Positions 35,752-48,100 of a DNA stretch of 64,000 nt are shown here, piece after piece; position 1 is the first letter of the stretch, and every line of letters starts with the position of its first letter. The position numbers and the translations under genes were made by a program. Source of the stretch: Trichoplax sp. H2 (Eukaryota > Placozoa > Uniplacotomia > Trichoplacea); assembly GCA_003344405.1 (NCBI GenBank), contig NOWV01000121.1, forward strand, positions 166,637-230,636. The letters run 5' to 3'. A model generated the notes under the pieces. The model was given only the letters and a program-made list of their open reading frames with translations. It was not told where the DNA came from and did not search any database.

Positions 35752-38700
35752 TTAAACAAACGTTTCTTGATTCTCTTCATTTTCACATTCACTGCAATAA
35801 CTGATATCTGACACCTTTCCAGAGGATGCATTAATATTCAGCTGAATGCTGATACTTTCGCTGTCGTCTAAATCTTCACTCTTAAAGGTAGACCCAATGC
35901 TCTCCTAAAATACAGTATTAGAATATTTACACAAACTTTAGTAATGAGAATTAAAATTATTAGGGCTAAGATGAGCTCGGTGCGCATGTAATGTCTATAA
36001 AGAGATAAAGACGAACGAAAAAATGATAACATTTAAAACACATGCCATTAAGAGATCGAACATACGGGGTTTCACGGTTAATACACATTTATGTAGATAT
36101 ATAACTCAAGGTAAATAATAAATTATTTTCTCTGTGATATACTTCCTGAGAAAGAATGAATTAAATATCTATTATCTACATTTCTTGTAACTACTTTCAG
36201 GTAGTGATAAGCACAACTGACTGTATACATGTCAAAACTGTTGTTACATCCAGTTAAAGTTCTATTAAATCTAAACTGCTTAGGATCGCAAATTGTGAAT
36301 TAGGTATAATAGAGATACATATTGTTTTTAGCCGTGCAAGCTTGTAATGTTTTAAGCTTCCAATTACAAAAAATTAACGATTTCGTCTCATAGCCTAAAC
36401 GCTTCTGAGTTCATTTAAATACATGACAGATGAATTGTTAAAAATCCTCGCAATTCTTAACCAGTCTGTACGGTGAGGTATATAAAACTGTATCAATACA
36501 TGTTATTAGTTTAAGGTAGCACGCTACTCAATAGGACTTATTTAAATGCTCATCAAACAAGAAATTATAAAGGTTCGAATTTATAGTTAATTCTTAAGTA
36601 AGTTTAGTAGTCGATCATTAAGAGGATTGTAAAGCGCTAAGTTCCAGCAATCTCTATAGTATAGGTATTCTATTTCACAGGCAACCACTTGCGAATTGAG
36701 AATAATTAGCCAGAGCAACTCAGTACTTTTATACATGTTTTCTATTACCTCAGTACCTCACTTCCTTGGTTGAATTTTTATAAAAAACTACATCTTGTTG
36801 AGCAACTTCAGAAATAAAGTACGGTATGATAGTACTAAGCATATCGTTCAAGGCAATTAAATTATTTTCTAGATACCGTTTCTTCTTCGCAGTACGATTC
36901 TTCCAGCACGAAATCGTCAGTAGGAGAAGCTTCATGAGTCGCTTCTTTAAACTGAACAGGAATTAAAATTCCGCTAGAGTTGAGCCAATCTGGTAAGCTA
37001 CGGCTACGAATCAGCTTTGCTCTGATAGGTCTGATAAATAAACTACCATCACGCACTCCTTCGCGTTGGGGAAGCCATATGTGTGAACAATCTACATTGC
37101 CTTGTCGGCAATTATCTGCGATTTAATATTAGAAGAAAATAAATTTAGGATGACTTATGTTGTACCAGCGATCAATTGATCCGCATGGCAGGAATATTGC
37201 AATGTATGGACAGAACATAAACGTAAATTTACAGAGAGTAGTTAAGCTCAGTTAAGTCCTATTCTCGATTTACAGTGCGTTCACAAAGTAAAACAATATC
37301 GCAATATTGCAAAAATGATAGTTTCTGTTTTCATCGAAAAAGCAAGCGTGTAGCTCAAACATGTTGTACATCCATCAGCCAAGTTAAGTCAAGTTGTGTG
37401 CATGTAGTATACTATGTAAGATATTTATCAATTATTACGGAAAAGACAGAGTGCAATTTATCCTCTTATATTTTCTTATTTATTGAATACTGATTAGCTA
37501 AATCTAAGCTCCGATTCATGTTGTACAATTCTCCTTATTCTATGCACACATGATTACGCTTTTTATCTTTACTAGCATATTAGATTATACGGTCGTTCAA
37601 AACACAGATGAAACTATATACGTAATAAAGAATATGCACATAATTTCCGTACCTTCCGTAACATTATCAACGACGCGAACATTATCGGCGAGCGATCGGA
37701 ATCTCCTTTCAAAATGTAATATATCTTGTTCCGTATTAAAATTCGATTGATTACTAATGACTACCTTATTTTGACTGCTGTCAATGTGCAAACGTCGACG
37801 ACTATCCCGGTAGACGACATTCTGCATACGATTGCTAATTTCGTTGCCACGAATGTCTGTATTCGCATCGGCAGTAATCTTTGATTCGAAAGAGTTTCTC
37901 CTACGCAAGTACAGAATTGACAATAACATCAAGTATCAACCACTGTACTACATAAAGAGTAATATAGAATTGGCATTCACAACTATTTGTCACCCACGAG
38001 TTTAACATTTAAATATCAAAAATAGTCAGTAAAAATCCTTTATTGCTAAGTGCTACTTGACATACTTCGTAACAACTCTGGACCGCTTTGAAGAGTACTT
38101 ATAGAAGAGCAAGGAAAGTATCATTAAGATAAGGCAAATCCCAGAAATAACACCTCCAATGATGTAGAACAGAACTGACTCGCTGACAGTTTTAGAACTT
38201 CCCGTCGCTTGATAGGCTAGTTAATGATAATAGCAATATTATACAACAAGTGAATCTTGGTAGAGAAAAGAAAGCTCAACGAAATTTTGAAAATTTAAAT
38301 AATGCGTTAAGAACTTACGCTCTGTTACAGACGGGGAATATACAGTAGCTTTGAGGAATTAAATAAAGAATCGTTAATACAAGCGCCGATTTAAATCTAT
38401 ATTGATATAATCCCATAAACTGCCTGGCTCTTAAAGTACAATATTGATTCTAGATTAAAATAATCAAATATAAACCTTTACGTGTGACTTTTCGAATGTT
38501 TTCGGTAAATGGCCCGGCACCTCTTCCAGTGGATGCACTAACCCGGAAAAAGTATTCCGTTGACTCCGACAATTTCGTGACGTGAGCACATAAATTGCCA
38601 TTATATACCGGCAATTTAACGAAATTCATCATTAATTTATCGGTTGAATACAATATAAGATATTCGGTAATAACTCCTCCGGAAAAACTGGGCGGTTGCC

Positions 38701-41700
38701 AACAGACTCTAACTGACGTTGGGCTATCATCAATGATCGTTACATCATCCGGTGATGTAGTAGGAACTAAAATAAGTATTAAGTCATTTCAAAAATATAT
38801 CTATATAGCAGAAAAATTATAGCTTCGAAAATTATACCTCCATAATTTGTTTGAAATTCAGCCCATGGGCTAAATGCACTAGATATACCGCGCGCAAAGA
38901 AACGTACAGATAGCTGATACGTATAGAATGGTAATAAATTGGGTATTGTTAATCTCGTTTCAAAAGTATTATATCGTCGTAAATCTGACTTGCTGCCGTT
39001 GAAATAACGAAGGTATACAACGTAGGTTTCATTTTCTTTCTTATGATCCAAACTACCAAATTCATGCCTCCAAGTTGCAACAACAGATTTATTATTAGGA
39101 TATTCTTCTGCAGAGCTTGCAGATTTAACGGAGACATGAGTAGGCGCTGAAAATACGCCGTTTCCTACAGCTGTAATATATGTGTATCAGGATAACAAAA
39201 TACTTTAAAATTGTCTAGCGCAAAAATCAATATTATTATACGTTCCAAATATTTATTATCATATCTGATGCATTCTAAACGTACGATTCGTATACAATTG
39301 GAAATAAGCCGGTGGTCCGTTGCGGGAAGAACTTTTTGCACATATATCAAAATTGTAGTTTTGATCTACCTCTACAAGTAAAAAAGTAAAGATTATTTTA
39401 GAGGTTATTTAAGATATTACTTTGATGATAGCATAAAATGAATGATGTCCAATAATATTATTACCTAGTTGTGTGATAATAAACTGTGATATCGAACTGT
39501 TTAAATGCACTTCCTTTCTTCTGTACGTTTTAGTGGACTCCCACCCTAAAACGTAGCCGGATATAGTTACTTCGTACGACAATGGTGGCAACCAACTACA
39601 AGTAACATTATTTCCCTGCAGGTATTTGCAATTAAACCGTTGCACGCTTCCAGGTAATCCGCCTATACCATAAAAATATCCAAATTTAGCAATTACGAAA
39701 TCATAGAAAATATGGAGGATTAGTCATGAACCTGTGCCGGTCGAAGGCAGAAAAATTTCTTTCCATTTACTCCTGGTCTTCTGGCCGTCACGAAAACGAA
39801 CCTCAATTTGGATTTGATATTTATAATCGAGTGCTGTAAGGTTAGTTAGAGTGAAAGATTGCAACGAAGAGTTGACCTTCACGGAGTTTTTCCTTTTCGC
39901 CTTGAAAAGTTTCCAACGTACGTTATAACTCTTTATTAGCGATATATCCGACAACGGTATCCAAGTAATGACAATAGACTGCAACAATTATTCAAGAATT
40001 ACAGTAAATATATTGATACGAAAAGTCCAAATAAACAATTACTTTTGACATATTCTAGTAAGTGTTGAGTTTTTAATATATTTACAAACACATAACATCT
40101 AATTAACTTTCTTACCAAATTTACAACTGCTAAGGTAATGTTCGTGACGCCAGGCAGGTTCTGCATAACTATAGAAATCAGAATTTAATTCCAATAATTT
40201 GTTTAAGTTGTGGAAGTCATAATTTTTACACTTAATTAACTGTTTAGAACCTGCGCGCGATACGGTAGAAAACGATCCATTGCCATATGCATTCACAGCA
40301 GCCATCTGAACACTGACAGTCGCATCATTAGGAAGTTTCGATCTTAAGTACATATTTGCTACGTTATCGCCATAATCTTTAGGAATTAGGATAGTTTCGT
40401 AAACATTTCCTAAATTTCCATTCGACCCATACCATACAATCTTAACGATAAATGATATAATTTTATCCGATTCTGATACTGGATCCCATTGAAAAGAGAC
40501 GTCTGTGTGTGTCAGAAGGGTGATCCTGAGATTTTTAATAATTCCTGGTTTCCCTTCCACAAAATAACAACAATAATTTTAATAGCAATCTACAGTAGTT
40601 GTATGAATAATGGGCATGTTATTGTTAACTTACGAGGTAAGCTAGCTAAGGTAGTTTCTGAAAAAGGCCCACAACCGAATAAATTGCACGCAGACAATAC
40701 AAATTTGTAGTTATTAGGTAGAATCAAATCATTAATTTTCTTCGATAGCTTGACAGCATCTATATTAATGCTGTAGTTTATCGATCTTACTAGCAGCCCG
40801 CCTGAGTAACACTGGATAATATAATATGAAACAGTTCGCTCATCTGACGGTCTCGTCCAAGTCAACGTTATAGATGTTGTAGATGCTTCAACTACGAAAT
40901 TATACGGCTTGCCTGGTTGTTTATGAAGCACGCTCGTAAAATTTGTAAGAGATTCCCAATCCGATAGACTTTTTACCGTCGAGGTTTCTAGAATAAAGTA
41001 ATTCGGACAAATATCACACAAGCTCTTAACAGTCAACAAGAATGTTTAGGAAGAAATAATGGAACTATTTTAGTAGAACGAATATTAATTGCGTACCATT
41101 GACCGGTAATACAAATAAAGAAATAGTTTTTTTGATAACTTCAATTTCATTGCTAACAAAGCATTGATATATGCCAGTATCAGTAATCCTAAGTTTAATC
41201 AAGGTAAGTGTAGCTTTTTCCGCCTTTATCGAATATCTTATATTGCTTCGAAGGACATTGCCATTCTTATACCAAGTAATAACAGGTTTAGGAATGCCTA
41301 CTGCGGCACAAGTTAGTGTGAAATTATCTCCTGATTTCTTTCGTACGTTAACGTTAACGTTCTTCATGTTTTCGAATTTCAAAGGAGCTACAAATATAAT
41401 TTATGTCACTATCGAGCTTACAATAAATTAATTAAATTTTGCAAATTTCTTACATTTAACAATGATGGAAACTTGGCCCTGCAGGGACTGATGGCCATGC
41501 AATATGATACACTCATATGTACCATTATCAGCTTCCTTAGCGTTAATGATGTGTAATGACGTCTTTCCAATAAAGAATCTTTGGGTATCACTTTTTAGGA
41601 ATTCATCATCTTTCATCCAGACGACACTCGCATTTCCGTGAGTAGATAAACAGGTGATGTTAATGCTATCTCCTCTGTTTATCATCTGCGAAGATGGCTT

Positions 41701-44700
41701 TACAAGCCAAGCGAACTTTACGTCTGATAATTTCAATGCTATAAAAGGTAAGTAAATGTTAATTACTATGCTATTATTTCTATGATATCAAAGATCACTC
41801 TATTTACATTCATCAATATGTAATTTGGCGAAAGTTGACTTAGCATATCCCAGGTAGTTTTGGGCTATGCAGTGATATTGGCCAACATCACTAGCTCGTA
41901 GTTCCGATATTACAAGCTCTCCAGTTTCAGTTATGATCCTTCTAACAGTTTGACTCACTGCGGAGCCATCCTTATACCATACATACGTTGCTTTCGGATA
42001 GGAACGTGCAGTACAGCTAAATTTAACATTAGAGCCCAACGCCGCTTTACTAATATTCTTAGGTCTTCGTTTAAGAGATGAATCGATATCTATAGCAATC
42101 ATATCGCATGTAAATTACTATTAAACCCATAATATCTTAAAATGAACTGCAGCTTAGTTTCTTAACCAGCCTACATAAAATGCAAAACTTACATGCAACA
42201 TTCACGGACGCTATGTTGCTCAAAATCGACAGCTCGGTATGGTTGGAAATTATTCTACATTGATAAAATCCACTACAAGATTTTTTTACTTGCTTTAAAA
42301 GCAGCCCATCATTTTCTATTCTAAAATCACAACTACTATCCAAGTTATGACCGTCTTTATACCACAGAATTGAATGTGCATCCGAGTTTGGTTGGCAAAA
42401 TAATTTTTTAGATAATTTTCGAGCGATGACAATATTTGCAGGCGATTTCTTGAACGACATGGTTTCTAAAATTATCCTGAACATTAGATAGCTAGAGATA
42501 CTATATAATACTGCATAACTTGGCACATTGACAGTACCGACTGCTTAAACTATTGTAAATTTTACAGCCGCATTTACATACCCTCCGATTGACAAGCAAT
42601 GTTACCAGAGTGAACCCATTTTCCATTAATACACGTAAGTTTATTACCGCCGCTCAAATAGTATCCAGTAAAACACTTGATAAAAACGGAATCGCCATTA
42701 TTAAAAGTCCCGTAAATGGTAGCGTATTTTAAATCCGGTTTTGAACAGTTTCCTATAACAATCGTTACACGATTGATTAATGCAGATTACAACCTGTACG
42801 CAATACCTTGAGAGATTATCATTTTCCTACCCAAACAAAAATTTTGTGATTTCGACCAAACTCCGGATGATTTACAAACAGTAGTATTGTATGCCGATGA
42901 AGTAAGCTGATCTGGACAACTGAAGTTTGCGTGATCGCCTACATAATAAAACCTGCGTGAAGCTCTAAGATTCGGTGAAAACCAGTTGGGCCTCTGACAT
43001 GTAATATCTATTAAAGAAAAATAAAATTTAAAAGTCATTGCAGATTAGTTATCATCAAAGTTTGCTCCATGCTTACTAGAAGGAGTAAACTGAAACGATG
43101 TCTGGGAAACACCATAGCCATTATCCACGAAGCATTGATAGATCGCAGGGAAATACAGCTGGTCAAATCGAACCTTTACGATATAAGAATTTAAAGAGGT
43201 GTTAAGGCTTCATTAGAATAACAATAAAAATCGGTCATTTGACAGTTAGACAATTTATACCATATACTAAAAGATATCTAACCGTTATGGTGGATTTATT
43301 CATTCCGCTAATTTGCATAGAATGGTCTTTCGTCGCATTGATTAGCTCTCCATTTCTAAACCATTTTACAACAGGCCTTGGATTTCCGGCCAAAATCCTA
43401 CAGGTCAGGTTGTAAGAATGGTTTGCCTTTCCATTTATTAATTTAGGTATAGACGTGTTTATTTCCGGCCGAACTAAAACATAAACATTGACAGGTTGTC
43501 TTACTAAACAACGACATGAGCTAAAAGGCAGCATTAGTAGAGTATTTCAAATTTTCTTACCATGAACATTAAGACGTGCAAAGTGAGCTAGTGATTGGGT
43601 TGTATTTTTGTATGGTTGCGACGCTATACAGTAATAATTTCCACGATCGCTAAGAGTAACGTGGCTAATACGTAAGTTGTTTCCATGAACAATCGTATAC
43701 TTAGAAGACTCCCGTATATGAATAGTAGCATGATCTTTCTTCCATTGAATTTTCGGTGTCGGATTACCTATTACACTACATTCTATGATAACGGTAGCGT
43801 TGATACTTGCATTGACAGCGGAAGGCTTCGATACAAATTCTAAGGCTTGATAACCTGCCAAAATACGAATTAATGCGGTTTGTTATTGTAATATCCTCCA
43901 AAATGAAAGACTAATCATGATTATCGATAAGTAACATGTATTATGCATTTATAGCACAGTGACATTTCCAATGATACTCTTGTATCATGTCATCATATAT
44001 GAAGCAGTTGATTGTTTTATGCTAACCAATTTTACTTGTGACTACCAAGTCGGTAGGTAATGAGTAGGAACGGCCAAGTTTATCGATGGCTCCACATCTA
44101 TACCTTCCATAATCTGACAGATGTAACGGATAAATTTGAATGCCATGTGGCAAGGTAGCAGTCCGATTGTTAAAATAATAAACAAATCTATCTTCTATTT
44201 CTTTTTCCAACCAAAATTCTAGTAATCGTCCATGTGAAGAAGGATTACAACCAATATATGCAATAGAACCTTCTATACCGACTGTAACATTTCTAGGTTG
44301 CTGAGTGAAGACGGGGCCGGCATGATCTATAAGTACGTTATCGAGTAATGCATATGACACATACATGATTGTAATCTAAGTAAGTCAAAATTTATTATTG
44401 TGTGAAATGCAACGCTTCTAAGATATCATATTTTATCTTATTTTAAAGTAAATCATGCAATAGCTGAATTATTAAAATAATGAATAACTCCCCATCGGCT
44501 ATTGCTGAAAGCTAAAGTATAGAATAACTTATAACCGACAGAGCAACATACAACCCTAAAGAATGCATTGAACGTAGTCAAGATAGCTGAATTATCAACA
44601 TGCAATGGTAATAAAGAATCGCACCAAATTTCGCTTACCGACAATACGGACACGAGCAACTCGACTTAAAATTACCATCGGCTCCAAGAGGTTAATACTA

Positions 44701-44965
44701 CGATATGTAAGGCTACATCGATATTCAATCAGACCAGGCTTGGTGAACATCACTGATAGCGTTCCATTGGGTAATAATGTATGGTGAATATCTGTCGTGG
44801 ATAATTTTATGTCATTACGAAACCATTGAATACTCGTATTAACATTTTCGATCAGCCCATTAGGACAACGTAAGCGTAAATGTTTTCCAGGCACTGTTAC
44901 GGCATCCTCAGGATAGCGATCACTGATTTCAAGGTAAGGTAACGGCACAGCTAGTTCGGCATATA
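35752..44965 (-). CDS. Large type I receptor: 4 Ig, 2 CCP, 4 Ig, 6 FN3, membrane span, long tail
   Basis: About 1800 residues in phase over 24 exons, 5' to 3': 44965-44639, 44326-44036, 43854-43561, 43503-43283 + 43173-43077 (Ig1-4); 43007-42831, 42752-42582 (CCP1-2); 42465-42193, 42089-41808, 41738-41454, 41387-41097 (Ig5-8); 40987-40634, 40553-40251, 40168-40116 + 39978-39732, 39662-39421 + 39369-39285, 39146-38838, 38766-38482 (FN3 1-6); 38216-38057 (membrane span); 37900-37653, 37058-36896, 36834-36762, 35904-35752 (tail). Ig marks are GRYRCGAIDKLG, NYYCIASQPY, QYHCIAQNYLG and GIYQCFVSNE. Each CCP has four Cys and one Trp (VCKSSGVWSKSQNFC; LTCINGKWVHSGNIAC). The span is in SVLFYIIGGVISGICLILMI. 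The tail is charged, with an acidic end, SEDLDDSESISIQ, and finishes ETFV, a class I PDZ-ligand pattern. The joins 37653/37058 and 36896/36834 are the least certain. The start is unresolved (see findings). It is probably an adhesion receptor; no ortholog is recognised. Confidence 0.85.
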
Positions 44966-45110
44966 CTGTAAAAGAAAGAGTAGCACAAAGAGCATCAGCA
45001 TTTAAGGTTGTTACGTTGAAGATATCTCTAAGTTAAGTAGGTAGTAATAGGGTTTCAGCGTGTATCAAACGTTTACTACTCACACCGAGACTGCAGACCC
45101 ATGAGTTTAT
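44966..45110 (-). promoter_or_regulatory. Probable 5' end of the large receptor: signal-peptide region and TATA-like box
   Basis: On the minus strand a TATATAA-type motif lies at about 45106-45112. An ATG just downstream opens MGLQSR, and a second ATG at about 44991 opens a strongly hydrophobic MLMLFVLLFLLQ. The second frame does not run into Ig1. The first could be joined in phase through an intron of about 58 bp to sequence that enters Ig1 as TLSFTVYAELAV. Which start is used is not settled. Confidence 0.35.
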
Positions 45111-48100
45111 ATAGTACTGTAGTTTAATGCAACGTTAAAGAAATCGCATTCTATCATCGAACGCTTTTCGGTAATTAAAGATGAAGGCTATAATGACTTT
45201 CCAAAATATTACAACGATGCTATGTATTGCGCGAGCTTTAGATCTGTATTACACATTACAGTAGTAATAACAGCAATAGTTTTATACTGTACATTATTGA
45301 GAAAGATAAGACATCAAATTCAAATTAGCATGAGATCGTTATTTTATAGGGATGTGCTTGTACAAATTGTCAAAAAAGATCTACTGCAGTCTAGATTCTT
45401 TTAAGATCGGGTTGAAGTCAACATAAGGTCGTAGTTTCACGGGTTGTATTTTGTTCCAATTGTCAACAAGATCTACTGCAGTGTAAAATTTTCAATTTTA
45501 TTACGAATCGAAGGCTATTATTACTACAGCAAGCTTTATCTAATGATACAGCAATGCGGCATAACCCAACGCACAAGCGTCAATAGGCAACTTTTCAAGA
45601 TATAAAGTAAGTTATATTCACAAGTTCAAGTTAAATGACGACGTGAGTACTACAGTATATGATTCGTGACGCTTACTCGCAGAATATTACTGATAACTTT
45701 CCTTAGATTCAAGTATTGAAAGTTATTTAGTATCCACATCACAAGTACGACTTTCGATTTCAGTCTGCCTAATCCAATTTCTAGCTAGTGTAGCAGGCCA
45801 TTATAGACTTGAATCCTAATAAACTACTGTAATACGACTGCAGATCACTAGGTAGATTACTAATAGGCTACATTGGACTACAAAATAGCTGTAAATAAAC
45901 CTTCACATTATTCAAGTTATAATTGTAAACTACAGTGTACAGTAGAGCGTACATCTACCAGTATTTTGCTTGATAGAACAGCTAAAAATGAAAATTCTAA
46001 AGGTTGTATAGGTATGGACGAGCAGCCAGTGCGAAAATTATGCATTATTATGGGTTTGAAAGTAAAAGCTGCTACTAATTCATCTCTCACTCTATAATCA
46101 ACGCCAATCAATAACTGGTACAGCCGTCTACAGGCTCGGCAAAGCTGTTGCAGTTTTAGTTCTACGTCAAAGATTGCGTAGTCGTAGGATACCAAGTACT
46201 GTACACTACCACAGTACATAGTACTGTAGCAGACAGACCTCAAAACAAATAAATCATTATCATCATAATGTCATAATAAGAAAAGAATTAATCATAACGG
46301 TTCAGTACACAAAGTCTCCAGTTCTATATTATTTTCCATAATGCATTTATTACTTATGTTTACTTTGTTTTACCAGACTATACTTATCGACAATTTATTG
46401 ACCAGAGTTGCAGCAGTTAGGACGTAAAATGTATAGAATAATGTACACTACCATTTAGCTACATTTCACTGTTGTGTGGATTACGTAAGCATGTGTTAGA
46501 CAACGAATCATTTGCGTATTTGCTTAATCAATTACATGGATGCTACCTTATATTAATCAATTAATTAGGAACGAAACAGCGGCGTTTCATTGCTGCATCA
46601 CTGTAATTTATGGCTTACGACTGATTAGACTGAATTGCCACTTCGTGCTGCGTGCAGTGGATGATAAAGTACAGAAAAGTAATGAACGCAAAATAAATCA
46701 TAAATCTCCTCGATGTAGCTTTGCGTCTTCTTTCTTCTTCTAATGTAGTAATAATTTAACGTCTACTACTGATCGACTACCTGTCTACGGTTCGGTAATC
46801 GGTAGAGATAAAAGAGAAAAAAAGATCACGTTGATCGGAAAAAACGACGTAGTACATAGATCGGAGCAGAGACCAGTAAAATCTTGACATCAAGTGCAGT
46901 CAACAACTCCGATTATACAGTACTGTACCAAAAGAATCGACGCCTACATACAGAAGCAAAGTTCAGAGCACTGCTCAAAAAGATTACCCTAGGCGAGAAT
47001 CTTATTACGTATCAACGACGTCAAGATTCCACCTGTCTCTCTTCAACTGTCATACTGTAACAAAATGGAATGAAAGTCTATGATGAATCAAGGACTACTA
47101 AAACAATATTCTTTATAGTCCGTGGATAAATTTTGACATCGTTATTACTTATGCGTACTGTAGACCCGCTGTGAAAAATCCTTTTTTTTTATTTATAGAC
47201 AGTACGGCAGCGCGTGCAGCAGACTAGCGTATGAGTGAGACCTGCTACGTGCAGTGCTGCCAGTGTGTGTACTGTATCGTACATACAGATTGTAGCTATT
47301 GATGGAAAAAATTGGGGTAAAGGGTCATTACTACATCGGCCAGTACAGTGGTCGCTTTACATTTTTGTTTTGCAGCATGATGACAAAATGATACAGTACA
47401 GCATAAATCGAATGAAATCTAAATAAACTCAGAAACCAATGCACGTAGAAAACTCAAACTCAATTACGGAAAGGAACTTGGGCTATTATGTTGACTTCTT
47501 ATCTATTTACTTTCCTTTTCTTTATTTGAGTAGTAACTCTCTCTAAAGGAGTTTTTACTGTACGCTTTCTAATGACGTTCAATACGTCCGACCGACATCA
47601 ATAATATAATAAAATAAAAATTCAAATCAATCAATTTCCTGTAACTGCCAAGCAAGTAGATTTCTTGTGCAAGTCAAGCCTGCCATACAATTACTATGTC
47701 CACTTTATCTTTCATAATAGTTGTAGGTAAGAATGATAGTATTCATTGAATTTCATCGAGTGTAATGTACTGTACATTGTGGAAGAATTTTGGGTGATTA
47801 TAACTCAAATTTTTTTTCCCCTGGAAGGGAATCCCCGCTATAATTGAGAAAAAAAAGTACTGTTTACGCATATTTTCGATTTTTGACTGTTTAGAATGTT
47901 GGGTCGACAGGAGACTGTAGACTGCAAACAATTGAAAACTGCATTGTACTGAGATTAGCACGTACAAACGAAATCACGCTAGATTAATCATATTACATTA
48001 ATCCCTATGATTTGGAAAGGATGCGAAGCGTATAATATAATATACCTAGTAGCGATGAATAATAATAATAAATTTAATAGCTATTATCATTGGTGGTGCG

